Of a DNA stretch of 64,000 nucleotides, positions 35,598 through 45,718 are shown piece by piece. The stretch spans positions 1 to 64,000 of the forward strand of contig JAHJUE010000001.1 of assembly GCA_018829205.1 (NCBI GenBank), in the 5' to 3' direction. The translations under genes were made by a program, and so were the position numbers. The stretch is from Bacteroidota bacterium. Its GTDB lineage: Bacteria > Bacteroidota > Ignavibacteria > Ignavibacteriales > Melioribacteraceae. Numbering within the stretch: the stretch's first letter is position 1; every line of letters starts with the position of its first letter. Under the pieces are notes generated by a model, which worked only from the letters and a program-made list of their open reading frames with translations, had not been told where the DNA came from and searched no databases.

Positions 35598-38500
35598 TCA
35601 TTTTATTAGAGCGAATTTGACTAGTTTTTCACCGATACCGGGCGCGTCTATATGGGCAATGTACAAACCATATGCAACGCTGAACCCGTCTTTATTAAGT
35701 AAATTCCAATATTCTCTTCCGTTTTCATAAGTCTCATTATGATTAAGCTGCGCTACTAATTCGCCGGTTAATGTAAAAATTCTTATTGTACATTCCTGCG
35801 GAAGATTTTCAAAATATATTCTTCTTTCACCGCGGCTTTGGCCCGAAAGTCTGTTTGCCGGTTCAAGATCATTTGCTGCTATATACGGGTTAGGCACTAC
35901 ATAAATATTATCGAGCCCGTTTTTTGCGCTTTCGTCATCAACAAAACCAGGCATAGTTTTAAGAGTATATACGTCCGAAGAATTAAACGGTCTTTGTGTA
36001 ATTATATGAAGAACGTCGCCGCTGCCGGGCACAATTGAATCGGCTGCAGTAGCCTGAGCGATTGTAATTCCCCATGTAAGCGTATCGGTAAGAACTCCTT
36101 CGGCACCGGGCTGGAATAAAATTATTTCATCACCGCGCGCCCATGCATTATCAATTGTTCCTTTTTCATTAAGCAGAACTTTAACCGGCTGCGGCACGCC
36201 CGATGTTACATCTTCTACTTTAAAGTTCGCGGGTATTTCAACAAGCTTTCCTCCTACAACCTTTACCACAGTGTAATCATTTGTATTAGAAAAAGTTATG
36301 TCATAATCTGCCGGATAAAGTTTTTTGCGGCTCGGAGAACCTACGGTTGAAAGCTTAACGGAAAAATCAATATCAACCGAGCCAGTCCAACCCGATTTTT
36401 CTTCATCGAAAGCTAACGCCGTAAAATCTTTTACTCGGAGATTTACTCCGTCGAACACAGGATTGGAATCTTCATAATTTAATGCGGTGCTTTGATAGAC
36501 AGGAGTATATCTGTATGAAATAATAAACTTGCTGTTGTTCGGCATTGTAGAGTTGTCGGTTCTTTTAATTTTTCCGCTTTCAAGTATCAGTTCATAATCG
36601 GTGCCGGAAGCATAAACTTTTCCGCTTTCATCTTTTACTGAAAGATTAGCATCGTTTATTAAATATTGATTGCCGAGAGTCGCGTATTTTGTATCAAATA
36701 AATAGAACTCTTCTTCAATTGAATTTAAACTTTCAACGGTATAATTTTTTTGGGGAATCTGAACGCCGTCTGCATTTAATACACTGTTAAATTTTAATGT
36801 GTATTCATTTTCTACAACATCAAGATCATTTAATATTTCAAAGGTTACCTGACCGTTTCCAATTCCTTCGTGTAATACATTTCCGCTCTGCACCGTAGGA
36901 GCGCTGTATCCGCTTGTACGGGGACCGGGAATAACCTGCACGGTGTTATCGTCAAATCTAAGTTCAGAAGTAATTGGGTCCAATGAAATTTTCTTTGTTG
37001 TTTCGGATGGGGGAATTCCCAAGGAATCACCGTGATCGTATGAAACAACGGCGTAATAATATGTCTGACCGTTTATTACATTATTGCTATCAACAAACGA
37101 ATGAATCAAACCCGTATTGTCGCCCACATAATAATTTATTCCTCTGTTCTGATAAGGAACGGGGTGGTATCCGAACCATTCGTTTTTCAAATCCCATTTA
37201 GCTTCGAATCCTTCAAGATCTTTTAACGGTTCATATAAAAACGCTGCGCCTCTTCCGTCGGTAACGGTTTTTATATCGCTGAAGTCAGGATCGGTACTTC
37301 TGTAAATTACATAACCTTCAAAATCTTTTCCCGTTATAGGATCAAGACTTTCTTCGGAAGATGTATCCCAATATAAAGTAACTTTTTTATCGCCGGGCAC
37401 TGCCGTTACTTTAGGCGGACTAGGCGGTTTAAAGAATCTGTAATTTTTATTATAGATTTCCTGAACCGTTTCCGCATTCACAAGCAGGTCGTTTAAGTCT
37501 TCGCCGAACAAAAACGCCATCGATATTCTTTTTGTTTCACCCTTTTTAAGTGAAATGTATCCGGATGAAAATATAAAAACTATATCGGTACTCTGCTGTA
37601 TTTCCCCGAAGTTTCCCGGAGTTGAGCGGAACCACATTGACTCATCGTTAGAGATTTTATCTTCATTCCATGTCCAGCTGTTAAAACTAGTTAAACCAAT
37701 TTGATCGGATTCATCAAGATCAGTAAACTCAAAATTAGGTTCACCCGGAGAAAGGGGATCGGCCGCGCCGTCTGTTCCTCTTTTACCGGCAGTCGGAATA
37801 CCGTCGCCTTCTCCCTGATCAAATGTATTCGGGATTCCGTCAATACCCAAATCATCAGTATCTACATTCCAGTCGCCGTCATTGTCAATTCCGTCGTCCT
37901 GTCTTTCATCAATCATTCCGTCGCCGTCGTTATCAATTCCGTCATCTGAATTTCCGGGACTTTCAAGGAATTTACATCCAAGATAACCTACGGGAAGTCC
38001 GCGGTCGCCTGTTCCGTCGGGATCCCAGAAATATACCATGCTTCTGGCGTAAACCGGAATGTTATCAACATTTACTTCTGGAGTTGAAAACGGCGGAACG
38101 AAAAATCCGTTATCATCGTCATTATCAACACCGCCCACATCTGGATCGCCGTAAACGCCGAAGAAAACACTGTCTAAATCTTTATCGCTTACATTTGTAA
38201 TTGAATAAACAAAAAAGATTGCGTTGGCGGCTAATGAGTTGCTCCATTGAAAAGCTCTGCCTTCAATTTGAAGACCTAAACCTTTTTTTGTTGTATCGTT
38301 AAGAAACGGATAATATTTAAATTCTTTATTATCCCTGTCGTCCATTACCCAGAAAGTTTCAAGGTCGGCGTTATTTTCTCCCTGAGTTAAAAGTCCCGGC
38401 CACACATATTCACCGAGTGTTTCGTTATACCAATTTCTCGGCCAGCTGTCGGGTTTGCCGTCGCGGTTCTGATCAACAGCGGGGTTCGATGCCATATAAG

Positions 38501-39047
38501 GCTGATCGGGATCCGCGTAACCCGGAAGCGGCTGCCACATCCATTTTTCGCCTGTCGGACTTTCTTCTCTTAGACCGTCATAATCATTTAAAGCGTCGGA
38601 GATGATATGTATTCTTTGATTCGGATTTTCGGCATGCGGAACCGAGGCCCCTACAATCGGATCAAATTGAAAGATGTATGGAAGATTATTCCAAACAAGA
38701 TTTGTTACCTCTCTTATTCCTCCGAGCCCGGGAGCTATACCACCGTAATTAAAAACTTCAACATTTATATTGTTGCCGTTCATAAAAAATGATTTGCGGT
38801 CTTCTATTCCGCTTGTTTTGGAAAGACCTCTTCTATATTTGCTGGAAGATGTTAATCCTTTTACCATTTCCGGTTTATCAGCAACCGAATTTTTTATTTT
38901 ATCAATTCGATTTCGGATTAGATTTTCAACCGCATCATATCCTTCGGCTTTTTTATATTTGTTTGACTGCGAAATAATATTCCCCGCCGAAATCAGAAAA
39001 AGTAATATTAAAAGAGGAAATATTTTTATTGTTATAATTTTTTTCAT
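35598..39047 (-). CDS. Large secreted multidomain protein with thrombospondin-3-like repeats and Por-type C-terminal region
   Basis: 1,149 residues with a signal peptide (residues about 1-26). Residues about 363-420 are rich in Asp/Asn/Gly repeats (DDGIDNDGDGMID, DDGIDNDGDWNVD), typical of calcium-binding type-3 repeats. A fibronectin-III-like stretch (PPSPPKVTAVPGDKKVTLYW) begins near residue 535. The C-terminus (NIYVVPNPYIAANDLE, then TIRIFTLTGELVAQL, ending KLVKFALIK) looks like a type IX sorting-type domain, here without the usual NPFNP motif. It lies between the TonB receptor and the PorV-like gene, so it is probably secreted by that machinery. Function is unknown. Confidence 0.8.
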   Translation of the reverse strand: MKKIITIKIFPLLILLFLISAGNIISQSNKYKKAEGYDAVENLIRNRIDKIKNSVADKPEMVKGLTSSSKYRRGLSKTSGIEDRKSFFMNGNNINVEVFNYGGIAPGLGGIREVTNLVWNNLPYIFQFDPIVGASVPHAENPNQRIHIISDALNDYDGLREESPTGEKWMWQPLPGYADPDQPYMASNPAVDQNRDGKPDSWPRNWYNETLGEYVWPGLLTQGENNADLETFWVMDDRDNKEFKYYPFLNDTTKKGLGLQIEGRAFQWSNSLAANAIFFVYSITNVSDKDLDSVFFGVYGDPDVGGVDNDDDNGFFVPPFSTPEVNVDNIPVYARSMVYFWDPDGTGDRGLPVGYLGCKFLESPGNSDDGIDNDGDGMIDERQDDGIDNDGDWNVDTDDLGIDGIPNTFDQGEGDGIPTAGKRGTDGAADPLSPGEPNFEFTDLDESDQIGLTSFNSWTWNEDKISNDESMWFRSTPGNFGEIQQSTDIVFIFSSGYISLKKGETKRISMAFLFGEDLNDLLVNAETVQEIYNKNYRFFKPPSPPKVTAVPGDKKVTLYWDTSSEESLDPITGKDFEGYVIYRSTDPDFSDIKTVTDGRGAAFLYEPLKDLEGFEAKWDLKNEWFGYHPVPYQNRGINYYVGDNTGLIHSFVDSNNVINGQTYYYAVVSYDHGDSLGIPPSETTKKISLDPITSELRFDDNTVQVIPGPRTSGYSAPTVQSGNVLHEGIGNGQVTFEILNDLDVVENEYTLKFNSVLNADGVQIPQKNYTVESLNSIEEEFYLFDTKYATLGNQYLINDANLSVKDESGKVYASGTDYELILESGKIKRTDNSTMPNNSKFIISYRYTPVYQSTALNYEDSNPVFDGVNLRVKDFTALAFDEEKSGWTGSVDIDFSVKLSTVGSPSRKKLYPADYDITFSNTNDYTVVKVVGGKLVEIPANFKVEDVTSGVPQPVKVLLNEKGTIDNAWARGDEIILFQPGAEGVLTDTLTWGITIAQATAADSIVPGSGDVLHIITQRPFNSSDVYTLKTMPGFVDDESAKNGLDNIYVVPNPYIAANDLEPANRLSGQSRGERRIYFENLPQECTIRIFTLTGELVAQLNHNETYENGREYWNLLNKDGFSVAYGLYIAHIDAPGIGEKLVKFALIK

Positions 39048-39072
39048 GATTTAATCTCCAATTACGCTTATA

Positions 39073-41838
39073 TCAAAATTCAAGTGACATACCAAATCTT
39101 ACTTCGCGGGGGGCCTGGTAATAATTAGGCCTGTTAAAATATTCCTGCGAAGAATGAGCTCCCGGAATTAAGGCGGCATATTCATCAACCTGTTTAGCCG
39201 GACCTTTAATTTGATCAAGCGAATATGTTGCTCTTCCGGTATTATCGTACACCAATCTTTCGTTAAGCGTATCGAACAAATTAAATACCTTAACAAATAA
39301 AGTAATTTCTATATTATTAAATTCGAACGATTTTTCAGCAAGCAGATCAACCGTGCTTTGCGAAGGTTTTCTTCCGCTGTTGGCGGTTAAAAATATCTGC
39401 CGCGTTGAAATTTCGGGAGTGTACGGAAGTCCCGATCCCAATCTCCCGACAAGCGTTACGTTCCAATCGGAAGGGCTTCCGAAAGAAACCGTAGCATTTA
39501 AAGTATGCGACTGATCCCATGCAAGTGGCACAGGAACTTTTTCCGTCTGCCGCCCCGAAGATAAATCAATAAAAAAATCATCGGCATCGGTGTCGTTTCC
39601 TTCCGCTACCTGAAAAGTATAATCCAGGGAAGCGCCGAGCATATCGCCGGGCGATCTTCTTTTGGTAAGCGAGAAAGTAATTCCTTTAATATTTCCGTAA
39701 TCCTTGTTTACATATTTTTCATAAGTTTTACTGCTGCTTACTCTAATTTCCTGAACCGCAAGTAGATCGCGCACATCTTTAAAATATCCTGTAATATTAA
39801 ACGCGAGATTATCCGTAAGCTGCTGCTGAAGACCAAGTTCATATGTAACCGTTTTCTCAGGATTCAAATTCGCGTTGCCGTATCTTGGAGTTCCGGATAT
39901 AGATTCAAAATTCGGATTATCGTATAAATATCTGAAAGGAGGTATCTGAAAAAAATGTCCGTATGAAAAATGTATTATTCCTTCGTCTGTAATGGGGAAT
40001 GAGATTCCTATTCTGGGGCTTATATTTGTTTTCGCTTCCGCTTTTGCAAGAAGGGAATTTTTATCAACCGCCGTAGGAATTGTTGCGTCGTTAGGAGTAG
40101 GATAAAAAATGTTTGTAGAATACTGCGCGTCGGAATCAAAATAATCAAATCTGACTCCCGCATTAATTATTATGCTTTCGAATTCCATTTTGTCCTGAAT
40201 ATACGCCGAGAACTCAAGAGGTTTTCTTGTGTACAAATCATGTACTGATGTTTCGGGCCCTAATATAGTAGGCGTTCTATAAAGCGTAGTATCGCGAAGC
40301 ACGTTAAATTCCTCAAAGTCCATATTAAATATTTTGCTTTGCAGACCAAGTTTAACTTCATGATTATTATTAAGCTGGCTTGTTATATCAAATTTAAGTT
40401 CAATGTTGTTTGATCTTTGATAATAATGTTCGTCGCGTGTGCCTCCCGACTGGAATGTAAGATCCGCAAGTTTATTTAATTTATGTTCAGGCTGATAGCG
40501 CGGATCGGCATGCAGACTGCTTAAATCCATACCCGGGCTGAAATCGACTTCATTTCCCGAAGCGTCAAGCAGCGGATAAAGATAACGTTTGAAATCATAA
40601 ATATTATACGCGCCTTTCAAGGAATAGAACGTGCTGTTGCTTACCGCGTGTCTGACTTCAATTGAGTTAATTAATCCCCATTCAAACTGATTATAGTTAG
40701 CGTCGGGGTTATACTTAAAGTCGTGAGAATACTGCTGGTACTTACTGTTTGAATAAACAATATCATAATTTATTTTCATTGTTGAGAAGGGCTTAAAAGT
40801 AAGCTTCGCCGTTCCGTTAAAATCCTTATTAAAGTTCATAGGAACTGCCTGGCCGTCGCCGGTGGAAACTATTGTAATATCTGAAGCGCTTCCGGGGGCA
40901 ACATAAACTGAATCCCATGGATTGTGCTGTCTTATACCGTATAAATATCCATCGTCATTATTATATCGTCCAGATAAGAAAAAAGAAAATTTATCATTCA
41001 GAAAAGGAACCGGACCGCTGAATGTAGCTTCGGTAACATAATTCGCGGCTGGTTTTACTTCATCAATATTCGCGAATATAGCGTCTCTGGATGTTATAAA
41101 ATCACCGGAATAAAATGCGAGATACCCTTTATATTTTTCTCCGCCTTCTTTTGTAATTGTGTTTACAATTCCGCTTAACGCGTTTCCGTATTCCGCGTTA
41201 AATGTTCCGCTTACAACCGAAAGTTCTTCAATCGCGTTGGTTGAAATTTGTACGCTTCTGCCGTTATCGAAAGGATTGGTTGCCGTAATACCGTTAACGG
41301 TATATGCTACTTCGCTTGATCTTCCGCCGCGGATATGAATCGCGTTATCGGCTCCCTTTACAATTCCTGCCTGCAAGGTTAATATTTGATCAATATCTTC
41401 AACGGGCAGACTTTCAATTTGTCCTGCATCAACAACGCTTTTGGATGAAGTTAAATCTTTCCTGATAAGCGGGGCCTTTGCCTGAACAACAATGGCTTCA
41501 AGCGCTACCTCTCCAACGGCCAGCTTAATATCTAGATTTGTGGTAAAATCGGAAGCTACTTTTACCCCTGTTGATTTTTGTTTTTGATATCCCACTCCCG
41601 AGGCAATTACATTATAAACTCCTGGCGGGATATTGTTAATGATAAAATGTCCGTCAACATCCGATGCCGCGCCGAGCGTTGTGCCTTCAAGAATAATATT
41701 GATTCCTATTAACGGTTCGCCCGAATCGGAATCGGTTACCTTGCCCGAAATTTTTCCGGTTGTTCCGGCGTATAAAATAGAAGGCATTAAAGAAAGGAGA
41801 ATTGACAGATAAATTAAAAACGGTAATTTTTTTTTCAT
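39073..41838 (-). CDS. TonB-dependent receptor with carboxypeptidase-like regulatory domain
   Basis: 921 residues from ATG 41838, preceded by GAGGTC; an in-frame ATG 63 bases upstream would bury the signal peptide. Order: signal peptide (about 1-24), a carboxypeptidase-D regulatory-like beta sandwich (GKISGKVTDSDSGEPLIGIN), a plug (VEDIDQILTLQAGIVKG, then IHIRGGRSSEVAYTVNGI) and a long barrel ending VRFGMSLEF. This resembles the receptors with an N-terminal regulatory domain common in Bacteroidetes relatives. Ligand unknown. First gene of an operon with the large secreted and PorV-like proteins. Confidence 0.9.
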   Translation of the reverse strand: MKKKLPFLIYLSILLSLMPSILYAGTTGKISGKVTDSDSGEPLIGINIILEGTTLGAASDVDGHFIINNIPPGVYNVIASGVGYQKQKSTGVKVASDFTTNLDIKLAVGEVALEAIVVQAKAPLIRKDLTSSKSVVDAGQIESLPVEDIDQILTLQAGIVKGADNAIHIRGGRSSEVAYTVNGITATNPFDNGRSVQISTNAIEELSVVSGTFNAEYGNALSGIVNTITKEGGEKYKGYLAFYSGDFITSRDAIFANIDEVKPAANYVTEATFSGPVPFLNDKFSFFLSGRYNNDDGYLYGIRQHNPWDSVYVAPGSASDITIVSTGDGQAVPMNFNKDFNGTAKLTFKPFSTMKINYDIVYSNSKYQQYSHDFKYNPDANYNQFEWGLINSIEVRHAVSNSTFYSLKGAYNIYDFKRYLYPLLDASGNEVDFSPGMDLSSLHADPRYQPEHKLNKLADLTFQSGGTRDEHYYQRSNNIELKFDITSQLNNNHEVKLGLQSKIFNMDFEEFNVLRDTTLYRTPTILGPETSVHDLYTRKPLEFSAYIQDKMEFESIIINAGVRFDYFDSDAQYSTNIFYPTPNDATIPTAVDKNSLLAKAEAKTNISPRIGISFPITDEGIIHFSYGHFFQIPPFRYLYDNPNFESISGTPRYGNANLNPEKTVTYELGLQQQLTDNLAFNITGYFKDVRDLLAVQEIRVSSSKTYEKYVNKDYGNIKGITFSLTKRRSPGDMLGASLDYTFQVAEGNDTDADDFFIDLSSGRQTEKVPVPLAWDQSHTLNATVSFGSPSDWNVTLVGRLGSGLPYTPEISTRQIFLTANSGRKPSQSTVDLLAEKSFEFNNIEITLFVKVFNLFDTLNERLVYDNTGRATYSLDQIKGPAKQVDEYAALIPGAHSSQEYFNRPNYYQAPREVRFGMSLEF

Positions 41839-41957
41839 TACGACCTCATAATTGCAAAAGTAATCTGCAAAAAAATAATTTTGTTTTTTTCGGATGTACA
41901 TAAACGCTGCATATTTTAGGTAAGGTTTATTTTAATAATCAAAACGGTATATAAACA

Positions 41958-41983
41958 AAAGGCTGAGCTTACGCCCAGCCTTT
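41958..41983 (-). terminator. Terminator after the FG-GAP gene
   Basis: On the minus strand AAAGGCTG pairs with CAGCCTTT around a 10-base loop and is followed by TGTTTATAT. It ends the transcript of the FG-GAP gene. Confidence 0.75.
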
Positions 41984-42000
41984 GAAAATATAAAAACAAT

Positions 42001-43641
42001 TTATTTAATTAATTGCATTTTTTTGGAAACCGCATAATCACCAGCTACTAATCGGTAAATATATGTTCCGCTTGCAAGATTTGAAGCGTTAAAAGTAACA
42101 TTATAAGAACCGGCAGTCATTATATCTTTATTTATAAGAGTCATAACTTCCTGACCTAAAACACTATATATTTTAAGTTCGACACGCATTTCCCGGGTTA
42201 ATCCAAATTTAATAGTTGTTGAAGGGTTGAACGGATTCGGATAATTCTGATCAAGATAAAACTCAGAAGGAATGTTTTGCTCAACTAACTCAACGCTTAC
42301 CGGAGTGTGTTTAAGACCAACAATCGCTATGTTGGCGGTAGTATCATTTGCAATACCTCTTGTATAACCTTGAGTATAAACTAACTCATCATCACTATCG
42401 CCGTCAATATTTCCGATTGCAACAACATCAATTTGACCGCCGGCGCCATCTGGCTCGGGAACCAGCATAGAATCGATAATAGATGTTATATAATTTGCCG
42501 GACTAGAAATATCTCCTCCCTGAAATTCAACACGCAGCATTGCATTGTTTGGAACGCTTGCCGGGCTGCCTCTTGTGCCGAATACAAAATCCCATTTGCC
42601 GTCATTGTCCAAATCGCCTTTTGCTGCGCCGTTAAGTGTAACAACATCAATGCTGTTGCCTATATCAATGGTTTGAAGTGTATCGCCGACTTGTTTTAAT
42701 ACAAATACTTTGGTTGGGCTGTCCCATCCGCCTAAAATAATTTCATCTGTTCCGTCGCCGTCAAGATCAGCAGTAACAGAACCTTTAAAGGAACCGTAGT
42801 TTTCGCCGACACCGGTTAAAGCCGGTGATGCAGCCCAGCTGCCGTTAGATTCTTTTACAGGGTAAACATCACCGTTGCTATTAAAAAGATAAATCGTGCT
42901 GCCGATAATACTGAAATCATATTTATTTCCGCTACTTGCTAAAGTAGCATCATTAACACCGCTTGCTTCAAGCGTCCATGTTTCTGTTCCGCCGCCTGCA
43001 TCAGGGATATCGTCTACCGAAAGGATTCCATAATGATAATCAGTGTTTCTATCGCAGAAAATTAATTCGTTGGTACCGTCACCGTCAATATCTTTAACTT
43101 CAAATTTTATTGGTCTGAGGTTTACGCCATCTCCGCTAACAATAGGTGTGCTTGCATTAGGTGTAAATCCGCCGAATCCGTCTCCGACACCCATATTATC
43201 ACTTCCGTCTCCTTGATATTCATATACCAAGATTCTAGGAAGTTCAGGATAGGGACTATAATTAACCGGTGCCCAGATTATTTCAGGTTTTCCATCTTTA
43301 TCTAAATCTCCCCATGTAAAAGCGGGCCATGTATTTTGCAATTCTAGAGGTGCGGTTGCATTCCAGACATTGTCCCAAGAAGAAGTGGATTCATTCCATT
43401 CAAACTTATAAACTCTTGGAACCAGTTCTCCGTCTCTATCTATAAAATTTGTATTACACGCATAAATTTCGGGCAGTCCGTCGCCATCAAAATCAACACC
43501 TGCAACAATGCCGCCAAATCCGCCGCCGCCGGTTTCATATTCAAGAGTTGGTATTTCGGATGTTCTCTGAAATACATCCTGTGCTAAAATTAGCGTCGAC
43601 GTTAAAAGCAGTACAAAAAACAAATTGAAAAAATGTTTCAT
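42001..43641 (-). CDS. Secreted FG-GAP/VCBS repeat protein with type IX sorting domain
   Basis: 546 residues with a signal peptide (hydrophobic residues about 6-19). At least six VCBS/FG-GAP-type repeats are visible (DFDGDGLPEIY, DLDKDGKPEII, DIDGDGTNELIF, DLDGDGTDEII, DLDNDGKWDFVFG, NIDGDSDDELVY), each with Ca-binding Asp spacing, predicting a beta-propeller. Residues about 455-546 are a C-terminal sorting domain (NYPNPFNPSTTIKF, ending KKMQLIK) that directs export by type IX secretion. A strong AGGAGG precedes the ATG. Likely a cell-surface adhesive or binding protein; ligand unknown. Confidence 0.88.
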   Translation of the reverse strand: MKHFFNLFFVLLLTSTLILAQDVFQRTSEIPTLEYETGGGGFGGIVAGVDFDGDGLPEIYACNTNFIDRDGELVPRVYKFEWNESTSSWDNVWNATAPLELQNTWPAFTWGDLDKDGKPEIIWAPVNYSPYPELPRILVYEYQGDGSDNMGVGDGFGGFTPNASTPIVSGDGVNLRPIKFEVKDIDGDGTNELIFCDRNTDYHYGILSVDDIPDAGGGTETWTLEASGVNDATLASSGNKYDFSIIGSTIYLFNSNGDVYPVKESNGSWAASPALTGVGENYGSFKGSVTADLDGDGTDEIILGGWDSPTKVFVLKQVGDTLQTIDIGNSIDVVTLNGAAKGDLDNDGKWDFVFGTRGSPASVPNNAMLRVEFQGGDISSPANYITSIIDSMLVPEPDGAGGQIDVVAIGNIDGDSDDELVYTQGYTRGIANDTTANIAIVGLKHTPVSVELVEQNIPSEFYLDQNYPNPFNPSTTIKFGLTREMRVELKIYSVLGQEVMTLINKDIMTAGSYNVTFNASNLASGTYIYRLVAGDYAVSKKMQLIK

Positions 43642-43969
43642 ACATCCTCCTGATTTAGTTAGTGTTATTTGTTGATAAGCGATAAAACCAAAATTAATAC
43701 TAAAAATTCTTTGCCCTCAGAGTTTGAAAATCTTTTTAATATTTATTTAGTACAAGTTTATTCGAGTCGGTGAGATTACACAATACATCAATACATAAAC
43801 AAAAAATATTTGCATTTTGAGTATTTAGAAGATATGCCGTAAAAAGAAGATAGTCAAAGGCATAATGTAATAAACTACATAAGTGGGTAGTTTTTACATA
43901 AATATATAATTCCGATTAATAAAAATGAATATTGATTCCTAAATATTGAATAGATTCTCAAAAAAAAAA
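43642..43969. other. Intergenic region, 328 bases, promoter side of the FG-GAP gene
   Basis: AT-rich with no plausible reading frame. It holds the AGGAGG ribosome site of the FG-GAP gene (minus strand) and must contain its promoter, but no clear -35/-10 pair was identified. It also contains the 3' end region of the M3 peptidase gene transcript, with a run of nine A before the stop. Confidence 0.5.
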
Positions 43970-45601
43970 TTAATTAACAAACTGCCTTGCATAATATTTT
44001 GGAGTTAATTCCTCACCGGTTGCTTTTTTTATCAATTCGCTCCAATGGTACATTGCGCCGTAAGAAAAGAACAAATGTTTTAAATACGCTCCAACATTTT
44101 TATTTTCGGCAAAACTTTGCGGCTGTGAAGAATCCGATTTAATAACTTTTTCGGTAATATAATAATACAATTGCGACGCAAGCAGTTCGCCAAGCATATA
44201 ATTATGATAATAAGCAGGATATAACGCAACGTGAATTTTAGATGCCCAGTCGGGTTCGTTCCTATATTCAGGTTTTTTTATCATTTGATATTTTTCAACA
44301 AGATTCCACCATAATTTATTTAAATCCTGACCGGGATTTTCGTACATGCTTTTTTCAAAACGGTACATTACCTGCACCCATCGAGAGAAAACAAGCTGTT
44401 CAAGCCGGAGTGAGTTGTAACAATCCTCGGAAATTTTTTCTTTTTCCTGATCGTTTATTCCTATTACATCTTTCAGCCATTGCGGGTTGCTGGCGAATCG
44501 TCCGAACAGCATAGCGATAGCTTCCGTAGTAAATATATGCGCATGTTCACGAATTGTCCAAGGAAGATTCATATTTACATATTTATCATAAACCGCGTGA
44601 CCGTATTCATGAAGCATTGTGCCCATCCAGCGGTAATTCGATTTTACATTGCAAAGTACTCTTACGTCCCCTTGTCTATCAATATTTGTGCAGTATGCGT
44701 GCTGGTATTTGCCTTCTTTTTCGAACAGATCGCTTTTTTCAATTAGGTCGTCGATATTTAAATCAATATCGTTATAATATTTAATAGTGGTTTCTACAAT
44801 ATCTTTATTTTTATAATATTTATCCAAATCTACTTTATATATACGCGGACCTTGCTGGAAGAATTTGTCCTGATAATGCCACGGCATAAGTTCGTTTTTG
44901 TTAATACTGTAGCGCTGAGATAAATATTCGTCAATTTCATCTTTAAGTTTTGCGAATGAGCCTCTTGTAAGTTCATCTAATTCGTCGAAAAGTTTTTCAA
45001 TATCATCAGCGTTTTGTTCGCTTAATTCAAGACTCATTTGATGGTAGTTGACAAAACCTAATTCCTTTGCCGCTTTATTGCGCAAGTGAACGAGCTGTTT
45101 TATATCGTCAGCAACAAGATTCCCGATTTGTTTGCTTGCCGTCCAATGCAGTTTTAACTCGTCGCTGTCGGTTGAATTTTCAAGCACCTCATCAATTTTG
45201 TTATCGGTTAATTTTTGTGCTTTTTCGTCGGGATTACTTTCAGGCAGACAGGCTCTAAATGTTGAAAACTTCTCTTCGACCTTTGTTGAAAGGTTTATGA
45301 TTTCTTCCTGAAGTTTTTCGTCGAATTGATGTCCGGCGTAAGTGTTGTAAATTATATCAAGCTGGCGTTTTAATATCTGTTCATTATTAATTTCTTCAGA
45401 ACCTTTAAATTCTTTAAGTTTTTCAAAGTCTTTTTTATCGGAAAATATTTTACTTAATTGAAGCTGAAGTTCGGATGCTTTTTTATAATCTTCCTCCTTG
45501 CCGCTAATTGAAGCGTTAAAATACGCCAGACTCGCTTCTTTTGATAAAACAACAACCTTGTTTTCGTATTCTACTAAAAAATTTATAAACATTTTTAACA
45601 T
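43970..45601 (-). CDS. M3-type zinc oligopeptidase
   Basis: 543 residues, mostly helical, with no signal peptide. Zinc motif H331-E332-YG-H335 in TMLHEYGHAVYD with E360 (TTEAIAMLFGR) as the third ligand. The spacing of 28 between the two Glu matches the M3 family (thimet oligopeptidase/oligoendopeptidase F) better than M2 or M32. The substrate should be short peptides. A two-hairpin leader lies between this gene and the GroES-like gene upstream. Confidence 0.82.
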   Translation of the reverse strand: MLKMFINFLVEYENKVVVLSKEASLAYFNASISGKEEDYKKASELQLQLSKIFSDKKDFEKLKEFKGSEEINNEQILKRQLDIIYNTYAGHQFDEKLQEEIINLSTKVEEKFSTFRACLPESNPDEKAQKLTDNKIDEVLENSTDSDELKLHWTASKQIGNLVADDIKQLVHLRNKAAKELGFVNYHQMSLELSEQNADDIEKLFDELDELTRGSFAKLKDEIDEYLSQRYSINKNELMPWHYQDKFFQQGPRIYKVDLDKYYKNKDIVETTIKYYNDIDLNIDDLIEKSDLFEKEGKYQHAYCTNIDRQGDVRVLCNVKSNYRWMGTMLHEYGHAVYDKYVNMNLPWTIREHAHIFTTEAIAMLFGRFASNPQWLKDVIGINDQEKEKISEDCYNSLRLEQLVFSRWVQVMYRFEKSMYENPGQDLNKLWWNLVEKYQMIKKPEYRNEPDWASKIHVALYPAYYHNYMLGELLASQLYYYITEKVIKSDSSQPQSFAENKNVGAYLKHLFFSYGAMYHWSELIKKATGEELTPKYYARQFVN

Positions 45602-45617
45602 AAGTTTTCCTTAAATA

Positions 45618-45668
45618 GAAACCCCGGAGGTTTTCCGCCGCAACGGGCAATAAACCAACGAGGTTTAT
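45618..45668 (-). other. Two-hairpin leader upstream of the M3 peptidase gene
   Basis: Two short hairpins sit in the 5' leader of the peptidase gene: ATAAACC/GGTTTAT (45650-45668) and AAACC/GGTTT (45619-45633), with the same AAACC/GGTTT core and a GC-rich linker. No known RNA family is recognised. It could also stabilise the end of the GroES-like transcript. Confidence 0.35.
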
Positions 45669-45718
45669 GTTTTTAATTTATCATAACTGTAATAAATGGC
45701 TTACCGTAGCGCAATTTT

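Noticed and set aside
37823-38200. Arg/His-rich plus-strand frame of 125 codons
   Set aside because: Antisense to the Asp/Asn-rich type-3 repeats of the large secreted protein; the composition is a by-product.
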